This document shows, piece by piece, positions 10,225-22,460 of a DNA stretch of 64,000 bases. Origin of the DNA: Melitaea cinxia (taxonomy: Eukaryota; Arthropoda; Insecta; Lepidoptera; Nymphalidae); assembly GCF_905220565.1 (NCBI RefSeq), contig NC_059416.1, positions 558,001 to 622,000 of the forward strand. Reading direction: 5' to 3'. How positions within the stretch are numbered: position 1 is the stretch's first letter; each line of letters begins with the position of its first letter. Under the pieces are notes generated by a model. The model was not told the DNA's origin. It worked only from the letters and a program-made list of their open reading frames with translations, and did no database searches. The translations under genes and the position numbers were made by a program.

Positions 10225-11039
10225 TGTAATTTCTCGTCTACTCCTACTTCTTTCTGCTCTCTTAGTACTAGTTAACTTATACGTATCATGTATTCTGTAT
10301 AGAAAAAAAAATTGGTGCTCAAATTGTAAAACAAAAAAAAGATATTTTTTATATTGAAGTTTTGTTATGGAGATTTGGTAGATTTAGGGTTGTAGTCAAT
10401 TTATCGAAACAAGTGAAAACTTCAAGATGAACTTCATTGGTAAGTAAACCATACTTAGAAAAATTTCATTTTACACAATTTGATATATTTAGAAGCGGCA
10501 CATAAAATAGTTACGCGTAAGTCAACAGCTTTACATCACAATGAAAATTAATTCAAAAACGATATTTCAACGTTTTGTGTCGGAATTAAACTTAATACAA
10601 ACAATTTTAATATGAAAATTGCTCTGCGGTTCTTATACCCGTTTTCATTGATAGTAAAATTACATTTTATGTTTCTCGTTAAATTTATACAAACGGCTTA
10701 ATACCAACTGGATTAATTTTTACATACTCTAAAACTTGTTATTATTATTTTTTTTTCTTTTTTTGAAATTTAAGAGAATTACAAATCATAACCTTATATC
10801 AAAAGAAATTATTTAATTTAAAAAAATCGTTACGCTTTTATTCTAATAAATACTTTTTTAATCAAATTAAAAATTGAACTTCGGTTTTATGAATATATCA
10901 TATAACTATTTACTGCTTAGTTATCTAATGTCCGTCACGTAATGTATTAAGACATTCAATCATGGCTGCTCAACTCTTATATGAAATGTTGTACGCAAAA
11001 ATAAAATGATTACTACTTTTTAAAATAATTTCCTTTAGG
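10225..11039. other. AT-rich stretch without recognised features
   Basis: No exon, RNA gene or repeat copy recognised; several poly(T) and poly(A) runs. Confidence 0.5.
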
Positions 11040-11049
11040 GATAAAAATG

Positions 11050-11135
11050 TGTCACCGTAGCGGTTGACGTAGCTGGTTGCTACGATTCCTACGAATTCGT
11101 AGCATATATTTGTAGAGGCTCTACGAGTACTACGA
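11050..11135. repeat. CTACG/CGTAG pentamer cluster 2
   Basis: Contains 'ccgtagcggttgacgtagct', 'tgctacgattcctacgaatt', 'cgtagcat' and 'ctacgagtactacgag'. Second of four such clusters. Confidence 0.6.
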
Positions 11136-11870
11136 GATCTTTTTTTCGAAAAGTTTTTGATATAAATTGTAACAAAGATTATTCTAAAAATTATAATTAA
11201 GTGTAAGTTTAATAATTCCTAAGCGTAAGTGTAAGTTTCAAGCAAAAACTTAAGTAAACTAACAAAACAAGTATAAAACAAGTAGGTCAAGCATAAAACG
11301 TACAAAAACGGTTTTTACATAATTTGATAAATAAGCATACACAAAAGAAGAATTTTATAAAACACCGACTCTCTGATACTGTCTTAAAAATTTATACAAA
11401 AGATATTATTTAAAATTTGTTCATTCGAGATGACGCAATCAGATTATTTTTACAGTTATATTTTCATCTTATAATTCAACTTAATAGTTGGTTAAAAAAT
11501 TATGGTTCATTAAACTCGCTGTAACCTGCATAACCTACTCGGCATTTTGCCAGAAGGGTTACTGAGCCTTGGGACCGCTTTACGAGATTGTAACCTCTAT
11601 CACATTCTTGTAGGTACTATACTCGTGTGCAGGGATTTGTTATATCAGCCACTGTTGGTACTTTTAATATATTTAAGTTAAATGAAAGTAGCGGATGTTT
11701 GCTTTTCTAAAACTCGTTCTTTGAAAATAGTAAGATTTTTTTTATTATGAGAAATATTTGGGAATTTTAATAAAACCGACAAATACTTATAATATTTTAA
11801 TTTTCTTTACAACATCCATTGGGAAGTCAGTCCACGGACGTCAGTTCTTTTATTTAAATATAAGAGTATA
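11136..11870. other. AT-rich stretch without recognised features
   Basis: No exon, RNA gene or repeat copy recognised. Confidence 0.5.
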
Positions 11871-12187
11871 AATCACATCATCATCATCACATCAGCCTTT
11901 CGCAGTTCGAGCCAAAAATGGCGTAAACTCATGTGTTCACGATGGGCAGGCGGATTAGTGACCACAGGGCTGGCTTTGTCACACCGAAGACGCTGCTGCC
12001 CATCTTCGGCCTGTGTATTTCAAAGCCAGTAGTTGGCTGATTATCCTGCCATCGGTCGGCTTTTAAAGTTGCAATGTGTTAGTGGAACTGTGTTATCCTT
12101 TAGTCGCCTCTTACGACACCCACGGCAAAAGAGGGGATGGCTATATTCTTACTGCCGTAAGTAACCACACAGCATCCGGAGAGGGTT
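11871..12187 (-). mobile_element. SINE family E, longest copy, minus orientation
   Basis: Starts at the (ATG)n-type tail ('catcatcatcatcac' on plus), runs through 'ggctggctttgtcacaccga' and 'atttcaaagccagtagttgg', and extends past the other copies to 'cgcctcttacgacacccacg' and 'accacacagcatccgga'. The extra 110 bp probably show the true 5' part of the family. Confidence 0.8.
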
Positions 12188-12660
12188 AATATCATATTTA
12201 AATCAGAACCTTGTTTACTTGTTTTACTTGACAAGAGCAACAATGTTTTTGCAATAACGATCCCTTTCAACAATTTCCCCGCAAATCCGATTTCATTTAA
12301 AGCCGCAGCAACCTATTCTAATATTTTATTCATTACAAGACGCAATGACATTTATCTTTTCAGCAGTTTTACATCGCTGAAAACAGAGCCGTCTCGATGT
12401 TCGTATAATTCCGTCTTTTGTCAAATGTCACCGTAACGTCGCTTTTTTGCTGTATTTTATGTAATACAAAATACTTCAATCTTTTCTTTATGCGACTGTT
12501 TAAATTATGTATTATGCTTCTGGGCTCCGTTTACAAAGATGACTTTTTATGTAATCCTATCGACTGAACGCTTAAAACTATTTTAAATTTTTGTTTTATA
12601 GAAAACCTTATATTGTATTACGGATTGTTTTATTAAAATCTATCCATATTCATCTTTCTT
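12188..12660. other. Stretch without recognised features
   Basis: No exon or repeat copy recognised. Confidence 0.5.
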
Positions 12661-13006
12661 ACGCTTACGGTTCAGCCTGTAATATCCCACTGTTGGGTAT
12701 AGACCTCTTTCCCCATGTAGGAAAAAGATCAAAGCTTAATCCACCACGCTGCTCCAATGAGGGTTGGCGGATATATTCTCTATTATGAGTAATGATTACT
12801 ATCAGGTGTGCATGATAACAACCGGGACTGACGGCTTAACGTGTTCTCTGAGGCACGGTGGGGAGACCCACAAGGACTGCATAAACACCCAGACTAGGGC
12901 GAACATGGCATAGCCAATACAAAATGTTTGTCATGTGCGGGAATTGAACCCGCAACCGCTAGCGCAACAACCACAGACTAACGCTGTGACCGTTGCGCCA
13001 ACGCGT
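12661..13006 (-). mobile_element. Full-length tRNA-derived SINE, family C/D
   Basis: On the minus strand the head reads 'cgcgttggcgcaacggtcac', then 'ggttgcgggttcaattcccg', an A-box/B-box arrangement from a tRNA. The body follows with 'gggtctccccaccgtgcctc', and the 3' end is 'gggaaagaggtctataccca' and 'cagtgggatattacaggct'. This copy links the head fragments (30,384, 35,751, 53,011) and the 3' fragments (9,031, 13,883, 19,971, 25,423, 33,970, 34,221, 49,824, 57,702) into one family of about 345 bp. Confidence 0.85.
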
Positions 13007-13174
13007 TCTTACTAAGGACTTAATATTTAAATAAAGTCTATATGAATTGTGTCAGACAGACGTCAGTACATACATTCATAGATAAATTACAAAGTCGGTC
13101 GACTATTATACTTAACTTTTGACATCACATGAAAAATATATGCATATATCATCCTAGTATTATGTCCTAATAAT

Positions 13175-13372
13175 ATTATAAATGCAATAGTTTTTGAGGA
13201 TGTACGTTCGTTACTCTTTCACGCAAAAACTAGTGGACCGATTAAAAAAAATTGTACGTAGACAGCTGGAAACTTAGATAACACATACGCTACTTTTTAT
13301 CCCGACATTCGCCCAGGATCGGAAATTACGCGGATGAAACCGCGAAATACGGGTAGTTATTCTACAATTTAG
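13175..13372 (+). mobile_element. Dispersed repeat family H3, Helitron-like
   Basis: Starts at 'taatattataaatgcaatag', has 'tactctttcacgcaaaaact' and ends 'aaaccgcgaaatacgggtag'. Related copies: 22,270 (plus), 34,492 (minus), 45,640 (minus). Non-coding. Confidence 0.55.
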
Positions 13373-13544
13373 TTATAATGAACTTACAATTAACTTTTGA
13401 AAAGTGAATATAAAATGGATTCGCCATCTCTAAATAAATCAACGAATACGAAAGTAAATTTACTTATACGGTCTGTTAAAGTAAAAATATATATAAAATA
13501 TAATATGATTTACGAGTATCTTAACAAAACATTTAAATTGTAAT

Positions 13545-13745
13545 AATAAATTTACAAAGGAAGACGGTTATAAATATAGAGAGAAGGAATCGAACTAACA
13601 GCCTGTAGCGCACGAGGCAGTATATTACAATAACTGCGCCAGTCAGCCAAAGGCATCCATGTAACGGTAGTTAATAATTTAGACTCTGGCTTGTTGCCAG
13701 AATCTTGATACCTAGGCTTCCAGCCGATGCTAGGTTTCATGACGA
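13545..13745 (-). mobile_element. tRNA-related SINE fragment
   Basis: On the minus strand 'gactggcgcagttattgtaa' and 'gctgttagttcgattcctt' form A-box-like and B-box-like blocks about 50 nt apart. No intact cloverleaf is apparent. A 62-codon minus frame spans it but is repeat sequence. Confidence 0.5.
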
Positions 13746-13882
13746 TATCTGCTTGATGTAGGGTAACTTAATTTTTTTTCTCATATAAGATTTTATATGA
13801 GCATGATTATTTAGTAGAAAACCTTTCTTTTTAGAAATTACAATTTATAGTAATGCTTATTTTAATTATACGTCTTTATTGT

Positions 13883-13989
13883 ATCTGCCAATTCGCATTG
13901 AAGCAACGTGGTGGATTAAGCTCTGACTCTTCTCCTATAAGGGAAAAGAGGCCTATGCCCAGCTCTGAGATATTATAGGCTGAAGCGTA
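13883..13989 (+). mobile_element. SINE family C/D, 3' fragment, plus orientation
   Basis: Reads 'acgtggtggattaagctctg', 'gaggcctatgcccag' and 'gatattataggctgaag', the 3' part of the family. Confidence 0.7.
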
Positions 13990-15747
13990 ACTTAAATCGA
14001 AAACATTTTATGATTTCACATCAGAATAATGTTTAATATATCTTAAATATCATCAATCGGTATTCTAAAAAATATATTTTACCTACGTATGATAAATTGA
14101 TACCCATAGAAATACCTACCATTTTCTCAAGCACTAATCCGTCACGATCCACGCAAAACCGCGACGAATCTCTAGTTATAAATAGCGGTAAGATTAACAC
14201 TTTAACAGGCATATACCAGAAATCTTTTCCAACATTTATATAGCGAGTGACCATTACATAAATCCTTTCTTTGTCCGTCGTATTGTATAAGAACGGGACC
14301 GATAGACAACCAAGACGACGACAGCGATTTGCTTTTAGACGAACAAGGATTAGTCCCCTCCATTCAACTTGAGACGTATAAAAGAAATTGCAATGAGATT
14401 TAATGATCTTATGTACTCGTGAGACATTGGACATTTATCCTCTTATGTATTGACCATTTTTGTCTATATATTTCAGTTTTTCTTTAAAAAACTTATGTAT
14501 ATTATTAAATATATATTATTGTATAGATATCACAATGATGCGTCAATATTTATTAATAATGAGATTATTAATTAATTGTTCAATTATTAATTTAATTTAT
14601 TTTAAGTTTTTATCTTTTATTGTATTTAATGGACGTATTAATGTTTTAGAATTATTTTTCTGCATATAGGTATAATAGATACGCTTAAAATTATAACATA
14701 ATGTTTACTTATATATAGATAATAATTAATCTAATTTATATTTTTGTATCTGGTATCACTCTTGTCTTGTCATCTATGGCGACAAAATATGTCTGATAAT
14801 TGTTGCGCTGTATTTTTGTCTTATTAAGACCGCGTGTACAGAATAAAGAATAGATAATAATACATATTTAACTTACAAATTCAATATTGTAAGTTTGTAT
14901 ATGAGATATGACCTTATGATTATCCAAATCTCTTTCTACCGCTGTTCTATCTTTTAAACTATTAATATATTTTATTTATTACGACAAAGAAAATAATTGT
15001 GCTAATGAACTTTTAATAAATAATACGCTTTCCAATTAATTGATTCATTTATAAAGTGGTATTAAATATTTTAATTTAGACCTCGAAGGCACAATAACGA
15101 AGGCGATTTACAGTCGAACAATAAATGGTGAGATTGGATTGAATTTCCATCGACACACAATATGAGCGCAATAAAATGTTTTAGATCTAATTAAATTGAT
15201 ATTAATGTTTACAGTCAGTTAATTATTTTTATTTTGCGTGTGTATCATTATAATTTTTTTTTTTTGAATTTTTTATTTAGAAATAGGTATAGTATATTTT
15301 TTTTTTATATTTTAAAATAAACAATCAATTCTTAAATTCTATATTTTTAATTAAATTTAAAAATATAGAATTTTTTATTAAATTAAACAATCCATTATTT
15401 TTCATACTTATACCAACTGATCACAGTGACTTGCTTATACTCAATAACAAATATACTTCAATTGAGTGATAAAATACGCCTATATTGTACAAAAAACTTT
15501 CATATAACATTTCTATTCGTATTCTAATCGAAAATGTTTCCAGCTTTTATTATTTCGAGTCACAGAACGACACGCGGGAGTTCTAACTTGTTTCAACAGA
15601 CAGATAGAAACTTATATAAAAGAAACTTATGCAATACGAGAATTGATATACGAATCTTTGTCTTATTTTTTATTTTTTTCTCCGATCATATAATATCTTG
15701 GAGTATAAAAATTTATTTAAATATATTGTTACGTTTAGTTTTTATTA
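13990..15747. other. AT-rich stretch, no gene recognised
   Basis: A 133-codon minus frame (14,033-14,434) has no recognisable domain, no supporting splice or start signal and a composition like its surroundings. A 17-bp AT-only inverted repeat is listed separately. Nothing else seen. Confidence 0.45.
15334..15373. repeat. AT-only perfect inverted repeat
   Basis: Arms of 17 bp (15,334-15,350 and 15,357-15,373) with a 6-base spacer are exact reverse complements. Could extrude as a hairpin; low GC makes a regulatory role uncertain. Confidence 0.6.
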
Positions 15748-15910
15748 TTAACTGACTTCAAAAAAGGAGGATGTTACTCAATTTGACCGTATAAGTATAT
15801 AATTTTTTTTAATGTATGTTCGGGGATAACTTCGCCGTTTATGAACTGATTTTGATAATTCTTTTTTGGTTGGAAAGGAAATATCCTAAGTGTGGTATCA
15901 TGATGAGATC
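15748..15910 (+). repeat. Dispersed repeat family I, plus orientation
   Basis: Reads 'tgacttcaaaaaaggaggat', 'atgttcggggataacttcgc' and 'gataattcttttttggttgg', the reverse complement of the copies at 30 and 6,795. Confidence 0.65.
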
Positions 15911-16463
15911 TCAGAGAAATCGAGGAAAACCCTCGAAAATCGTAGTGACGACTAGTACGTTTGTTATTTTATTTTATTTTTTTTCGTCTACTTACGTTGT
16001 ACTTGTCGATGTAATTGAAGTCGGTTTTTTTCGTTTGCGAGCAAATACAATTATAAAGAAACTACTAGTAGATATAATAAAAGTACTACTAGTAGATAGT
16101 GTTACATCATAACACTTTTTTTAAATATCATTTGAAAACTTTTATTTTAATAAAAATCATCTTTGTTAAACTGTCATTTCGGAAATTTAATTTTTTTCTT
16201 GTTGAAATCTAAGTCGCTCTTGTCGATATGATTTCATTAGTAATAAATACAGATCCCAAACCCACAGTCGGAATTGATCATCTCGTACATAATCGAATAA
16301 CTGCCGTTCCCGATTAGTAACGGAGTCGTAAATCAATGTTTTATTTGTATCACACTAAATCGATATTTAGGTCGAGTTCTGTGTACTACCGTTTTCAAGT
16401 TAAAAGCTTTAGTGGAAATGGAAATTATACTTCATATAAGCAGACTCTGTTGTAGTTATATAT
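15911..16463. other. Stretch without recognised features
   Basis: Contains a short 'ctactagtagata' direct repeat near 16,062-16,098 and nothing else notable. Confidence 0.45.
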
Positions 16464-16700
16464 TGACTAGCCCGTTGGAGCAGTTTGTAGTGACCTTGCT
16501 TTCTGCTCCGAGGGTTGTGGTTTCGATTCCCACCCCGAGTCTAGGTGTAATATAAATATTTATTTATATATTTATATATGTATTATTTATAAGTATGTTT
16601 ATCGAAAAAAAAAATGTAGCTATATGCCAGTTGGCTGTTACCTATAACACAAGCATTAAGTTGCTTACTTCAGGAACAAACGACAGTGTGTGTATTGTAG
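16464..16700 (+). mobile_element. tRNA-derived SINE, family B, plus orientation
   Basis: Head 'ggagcagtttgtagtgacct' followed by 'ggttgtggtttcgattccca' gives A- and B-box-like blocks. The body has 'gttggctgttacctataaca' and the end 'gtgtgtgtattg'. Copies also at 18,011, 26,383 and 52,482 (minus). Confidence 0.75.
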
Positions 16701-17459
16701 TGTGTAGATATTTATTTACTTATTTATAAAAATAATATTAGTCACCTACGCTAACTAAAATAATGTATGACGTTGAAGGATGTAGCTTTCTGAAATATAT
16801 TAACATACATTACTGTATAATATTGAGTTAAATTACATTTTACAAGGTATTTTTGCGTGGAAAAAAAATAGTAACAGATTTTATTATTATTCTTTTCTTT
16901 TAATGACCATACTTATATATTATATATTATATAGCACTTGCTTTTAATCACTGATAATTCTCAATCATCAAATCGTCGACCGCTGTCGCTCTTAACTTAC
17001 TCCACACCAGCTCGTTAACATACGGATCGCGTGCTGTGCCACACTTCAGGCATAAGGCTTCGTGAATCCATAACTTCTTGCTGCGTAATTGCTGAAAAGG
17101 TTTCTTATTTACTGAACTATTTCAAATATACGCACATATATATATGTTGCTTTAGGAAAATTTGGAAATCGATACTCATAAAAAATTATAGTGCTAAATT
17201 AGAAATTATTACATTTTATATAATAAAGTGTAATTTTAGCCTTACATATTTAGATTTGATTAATATCACAAGTCTGGTCTTAATTTGCCAAAAAAGTTTT
17301 TCAATATCTCTCTCACTCACGATAATCCTTTATTGTCTGTTGAAATATTTAGAATGTTAAAAATGTTAGACATATTAGAAAGTATTTTTCAAAAAAATTT
17401 ACAACACATTTGTTAGATATTTCTATTCAAATATGTATGAAAAAATGCAGTGCTTATTA
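16701..17459. other. AT-rich stretch without recognised features
   Basis: A 109-codon plus frame (17,031-17,360) has no recognisable domain. Nothing else seen. Confidence 0.45.
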
Positions 17460-17655
17460 GCACATAGTATGAAACAAAGTCGCTTCCCGCTGTCTGTATG
17501 CTTAGATCTTTAAAAAACGCAACGGATTTTAATGCAGATTTCTTAAGTAAATAGAGCGATTCCAGAGGAAGGTATATAAGTATAATAAATGCATAATATA
17601 GTAGAGGAATACTGATAGTTTTTGCACACGGGTGAAGCCGGGGCGGGTCGCTAGT
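17460..17655 (+). mobile_element. Dispersed repeat family G
   Basis: Starts 'acaaagtcgcttcccgctgt' and ends 'gaagccggggcgggtcgcta'. Copies at 33,305 and 48,470 are longer because of an internal segment missing here. Non-coding, Helitron-like by its CTAG-type end. Confidence 0.65.
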
Positions 17656-18010
17656 AGTTTACATAAAAAAAATGCTAAAACGCTCTTGATACGAAATCCA
17701 CTTTGAAATCTAAAACTCTAACCTATAAAAATGTACGATAAAAATAATTCGTAACTCAGTTCAAATGGCGCACAAAATATGTTTTACGGTTCGGAAATAT
17801 CGGTTTCGAAACGAAATCGTAAATTTTAACCATAATATCGGAAAAGGCTTTCGGAATTTTGACAAAAATATTACAACGGAAAAGGGTAGGCTGTCGACAG
17901 GCCGACTTTATGTTCGGAATATAAGTTCAAATTGTTTTCCAATGAAGTGTAGTTAAATTTTTGTTGAAATTCATTTTGGACTTATTATTTTTAATTCATC
18001 TACTGATGAC

Positions 18011-18190
18011 TTGACCATTGGCGCAGTTTCCAGTGACTCTGCTGTCTACTCCGAGCATTATAGGTTCATTGCCACATCGAGCCTGGGATGTATTTATTTA
18101 TAAGAAATGTCTAGCTTTATCAGCTAGCCGTTACCTATAAGATAAACATTAATTTGCTTATCATAAGAACAGACGACCGTGTGTGTACCA
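18011..18190 (+). mobile_element. tRNA-derived SINE, family B, plus orientation
   Basis: Reads 'ttggcgcagtttccagtgac', a degraded B box and 'cagctagccgttacctataa'. Diverged copy. Confidence 0.65.
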
Positions 18191-18944
18191 AAAAAAAAAA
18201 TCTACTGATCATGCCTAAAAGAGTTCGTAAAACTGTTACCTCTTATAATCAATAATATCTGATAGTAGTGAATTAGGTTCCAACGCTTCTCCCATAAAAA
18301 GAGGCCTTTTAACATCATTAATACAATTATCCAGGTCTGATGTCAATTTATGAATTTTGTTTAACGGTATTTATAGTCGACAAAAAATTACTGCACTAAT
18401 AAATATCTAAAAGATTCAACTCGGTAACCGCTGATGACAGGAGGCTGGTTCGTTTTTCATAACGAAAAGAGACAGTCAATAGTAACTACAGTACAATATC
18501 ATACAAAGGAAATGATCTGTGCATTCAATATTGCTAAAAAATGCAAAACGCGTAGCATTTCCGCAAAATAAAGGCAACAGCTTAAAAATATTTTTTATCA
18601 AACAACGAAAAACACACTGTTCCACAAAAGAGGAATAGGATATTAAAAAACATAAGCCGGAAAAACAAACAAGGTAAAAATATACAAATTCGCTTACCAC
18701 GGGTAAAATCTTTCATAAAATATATGAAGGACACATGAGAAAAATACGGATCGCTTGAATTTTTGATAATATTAAATGAAGAAATCTTTTGCTGCAGGTT
18801 CCAATAAACAAATAATGCTAATATATCCATACATTTGTATAAATTACTCTCGACAGTGCGCTTCAGTTGACGCTGTTAGTGTTCAAAAGCATTTCCTATC
18901 CGTCACTTGTATATTGTGTCCTCATTAAACCAATCAATCAATCA
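18191..18944. other. AT-rich stretch without recognised features
   Basis: Two overlapping minus frames of 74 and 82 codons (18,476-18,830) show no domain. A 'aatcaatcaatcaatt' run at 18,930 borders the next repeat. Confidence 0.45.
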
Positions 18945-19088
18945 ATTATATTGTGTCCTGTGCCCACAGATTATATGGAAGAAATCGCTGCTCAGCGATA
19001 AGATCGCCTTTGTACATCTTTTTTTTTTGTTACTAGCGTTTGTTTATATTTTGGTGTACAATAAAGAATATATTATTATTATTATTAT
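18945..19088 (+). mobile_element. Non-LTR retrotransposon 3' end fragment, family N
   Basis: Reads 'gaagaaatcgctgctcagcg', 'ataagatcgcctttgtacat', 'ttggtgtacaataaag' and a (TTA)n tail. Confidence 0.7.
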
Positions 19089-19235
19089 CGCTGGTGCAAC
19101 TTTATTATGTAGTAACGCCATCTGACTATTTAAAGAATTATTTATTAATATTTACCTAAATGTATACCAGCGCCATCTATTAAAAAGTAATGCTACTAAG
19201 TAATATTACAGACAGTACATTTAATTACAAACACA

Positions 19236-19375
19236 AAACCAGCCCTGCGGTCACCAACCCGCCTGCCCAGCGTGGTGACTATGGGCAACACACGTGAGTT
19301 CACGCTATTTTTGGCGCGAACTTGTGGATGCCTATGTCCATGGACTGCGATAGGCTAAAGTGATGATGATGATGA
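19236..19375 (+). mobile_element. SINE family E, plus orientation
   Basis: Reads 'aaccagccctgcggtcacca', 'agcgtggtgactatgggcaa', 'gactgcgataggctaaagtg' and a (ATG)n tail. Confidence 0.8.
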
Positions 19376-19970
19376 CATTTAAAAAACACTTTTGTAAGCA
19401 TTTAACGAAATTAAGTAAGTTGAAGTAAAACATTCTAAATGAAATAATTATAAAACAGTCTCATACTAATCTCCAGTTTTTAAATAACACTTAAATTTAA
19501 CTTAAATAACACTTAAACGCTCAATCTATTAACCACATCTAAAGCCCAACCGCTTCCACAAAAAGTTCATCCACGAAACTTTTAATTTAAAGTAAATCGT
19601 TCAGTGTTCGGTTTCAATTAACACAAATCCGTCTCACGTGGTGTAGGTTGACATCGGACACAATCTGTCGCATGGAAAATAGCTGGCAGCTGAGGCGCTT
19701 TATAACGAAATTTTATAAGACACAGGTGTGCTTTTGTACGACGTAATAGACTTATTAAAAATATATATATATATTATAACAGTTTTTAAATGACCTTAAG
19801 CTGAACAAAGCCCTAGTCTTTTATTTAGAAAAACAAATAATAAATACTGGTAGTTTGATACAAAAAAAAAAAAATTTTACAATTTCCAAGTAATTTAAGA
19901 TATAACTCATAGAAAACTCATTAAATTTCGAATATAATTTGACGAAAAAAAAAAGATTTTTCAATAAATC

Positions 19971-20056
19971 GCTCGCTTCAGCCTGTTATATCCCACTACT
20001 GGGCATAGGCCTCTTTCCCCATGTAGGAGAAGGATCAGAGCTTAATCCACCACGCT
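19971..20056 (-). mobile_element. SINE family C/D, 3' fragment, minus orientation
   Basis: Reads 'cttcagcctgttatatccca' and 'gtaggagaaggatcagagct' on the plus strand. Confidence 0.75.
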
Positions 20057-20255
20057 CTTTTCAATAAAATTCAATTTATTTCAATAATACCATTCTATAA
20101 TGCATTACAAATATTTTTACGACCTTGTTCATATAAAAAAAATTAAATTACGTAATTATATAATAATAGCATTTATCAAATTGAAATTATACCAAGTACA
20201 GCAGCAATTTTAGTAAACTGTACTAGGTTTTTTTTCTTTCTCATTTTCACAAATC

Positions 20256-20440
20256 AAATCAAAATCAAAAACAAATTTATTTAAACAGGCTTCAAAAGCA
20301 CCTTTGAATAGTTTTCTTACAAATCGAATTTTTAATTATCGTTTAAAATGAAGCTACCACCGATACGGAATGTACATACATTCTGCAGAGAAGAATCGGC
20401 AAGAAACTCTACAGTTACTATTTAAAAAAAAACTGTTGTA
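20256..20440 (-). mobile_element. LINE 3' end fragment, minus orientation
   Basis: 'caaaaacaaatttatttaaa' on the plus strand is the A/T tail end; inside lie 'atgaagctaccaccgatacg' and 'gagaagaatcggcaagaaac', familiar as the 3' UTR of a lepidopteran RTE-like LINE. Single copy in this window, so the call rests on recognition. Confidence 0.5.
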
Positions 20441-20460
20441 ATACAAAACAATTTATATAA

Positions 20461-20758
20461 ATACTAGCTGTGCCCGCGATTTCGTCCGCGTGGAATTTAA
20501 CAAAATAATTATTGTTCAGTCCGCGGTTATAAAAAAGATATCTAAAATTAAAGTATCATAAGATACCATTTATATGATATATTATGATGATATTTATTAC
20601 ATCATCTTCCAGTGAAAGTCCCATCAAAATCGGTCCCGCAGTTTCAGAGGTTGTTATTTTGGTATATGTATCGTGTATACATCCATGTGTATTTAGTATA
20701 AAGCGGTTATTTAAATATTACAAACAGACACTCCAATTTCATTTATTTATATAGATAA
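20461..20758 (-). mobile_element. Dispersed repeat family H4, minus orientation
   Basis: Begins 'ctagctgtgcccgcgatttc' and ends 'cagacactccaatttcattt' on the plus strand, so it is the reverse complement of the copies at 578 and 23,440. Terminal CTAG suits a Helitron-type 3' end. Confidence 0.6.
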
Positions 20759-21209
20759 GACGCAGCTTAAATATATCTGTAAAAATCCTTTTATCAATAA
20801 TACCGCAATCATTCGTAACAAAACGTATGCGTTTTTATTTACATTTAAAAATTATGTTTCGCGTGTTGGTGCGAGCTACAGTGATGTATGTAATTCAGTG
20901 AATTATTGTTACATGTTCCAAGATAAAAAAGCTTGTTTTTTATTGAGGATGAAACTTGTATTACGTAATTGTACGTTTCATAACTACATGAAACATGGTA
21001 TAATTAAGTGTATTATTTATGAAAATGATAATTAAATCCTATATACAATAACATACTACAAAGCAACAGATGTCTTGTTCCGTAAGATAAGAGTTGGTAT
21101 CATTACCACTCGTTCAAAATGGGTTGACAAGCATACACCTACTTAAAAAATCTTCAACAGGAAAAAATCGGAGATTGTCTTTCTATAGGTAGTAATAGGT
21201 AGGTAGTTG
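20759..21209. other. AT-rich stretch without recognised features
   Basis: No exon or repeat copy recognised. Confidence 0.45.
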
Positions 21210-21407
21210 TGACATAATATTCCTATGACAAATTTCAAAGACCCTTAACCCCCTTAACACCACCCCTCCCCTTTATAACTTAACAGAATAAAGAAAGATT
21301 TTGGCCGAGCTCAGACTTACCCAAAATGCGCACGAAATTACATAAAAATCGATCCAGACGTTTCGGAAGAGTACGATAACTATTGTTGTGACATTGTGAC
21401 ACGAGAA
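21210..21407 (-). mobile_element. Helitron-like repeat H1, minus orientation
   Basis: Ends 'gtgacacgagaa' on the plus strand, the reverse complement of the TCTCGTGTCAC start of the copies at 25,079 and 32,898; 'acccttaacccccttaacac' matches the G-rich internal part. Confidence 0.6.
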
Positions 21408-21485
21408 TTTTATATACAAGATTTAAAACTCGAATTTATAAAACAGCGGAATTTAGTCATATTTCATTAATATCTAACAGGTTAT

Positions 21486-21492
21486 CTCAATT

Positions 21493-21577
<85 letters not shown>

Positions 21578-21582
21578 ATATA
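21486..21582. repeat. (TA)n microsatellite with GA interruptions
   Basis: Nearly 100 bp of TA repeats broken by two 'tatagaatat' units. Unstable simple sequence. Confidence 0.9.
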
Positions 21583-22056
21583 TTAATGAAACAAGAGAGA
21601 TAAACTTAATTGCAAACACAATACAATCACAAAAACTTACAGTTTAACCTGAAAAGCCTTTACTGCGGTCTTATTGCATTTAACTATCTCTTGCAGATGA
21701 ACTTTCTGGCTTACCTACAAATAAATTAAAAAAAAATTACTTTATAAGTATTAAAAATTGTTTTTGTTAGTTGTTTATTTAATTTAATAAATATAATGGT
21801 TCTGTATTTTTATAATATTACTAGTTTTTAACGAGTTTCTCTGCATAGAATAATTATTTTAATAAATTCTGTCTTTTGAAGAGATTTACTTTTGCATGGT
21901 GCGCAACACACACATCAGTATAAATATTTGTTATGTCTCACAACTTAAACAAGTGTACTATTCCATACAATTTAAAAGCCTTAATTTTACCTTTTAATTT
22001 CGAGCATTAGTCATTGCTATAATAGATATAGAAATTTAATTACATCAATATACATA
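21583..22056. other. AT-rich stretch without recognised features
   Basis: No exon or repeat copy recognised. Confidence 0.45.
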
Positions 22057-22176
22057 GCCGCCTGCCCAGCGTGGCGACTATGGGCAACACACATGAGTTC
22101 ACGCCATTTTGCGTGAACTTAGGCAGCAGTGGACTGCGATAGGCTGAAGTGATAATGATGATGATGATGATGATGA
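22057..22176 (+). mobile_element. SINE family E, plus orientation
   Basis: Reads 'cagcgtggcgactatgggca', 'cagcagtggactgcgatagg' and a long (ATG)n tail. Short internal deletion relative to 19,236. Confidence 0.8.
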
Positions 22177-22269
22177 AGTGAAATAGAGATAAATGGACAT
22201 AGATAGACACAGATTTGCCATTTGAGAAAAAAAAATATTAAGTTTGTATGAACAATAAAGTAATAAATT

Positions 22270-22460
22270 GATTGACGTTGAAATATCCCTAATAATGTCA
22301 TAAATGTGTATGTAAGTTTGTTTGTTACACTTTCACGCGAAAACTACTTAACCGATGATAATGAAACTTTGTACACATATTTTTGGAGGTGGAAGTAACA
22401 TAGGATACTTTTTATTAAAAAAATTCTATGCGAGCAAAGCCGCGGGTAAAAACTAGTTAA
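22270..22460 (+). mobile_element. Dispersed repeat family H3, plus orientation
   Basis: Reads 'ttacactttcacgcgaaaac', 'aactttgtacacatattttt' and 'gcaaagccgcgggtaaaaac'. Reverse complement of 34,492-34,668. Confidence 0.65.

Noticed and set aside
12940..13006. tRNA gene on the minus strand
   Set aside because: The boxes belong to the head of a SINE that continues into its body; the same head occurs with other copies.
14033..14434. 133-codon minus-strand open frame as a gene
   Set aside because: No domain, no splice or start support, and base composition like the surrounding non-coding DNA.
21486..21582. TA-rich tract as a replication origin or AT hook region
   Set aside because: It is a plain (TA)n microsatellite; nothing around it supports such a role.
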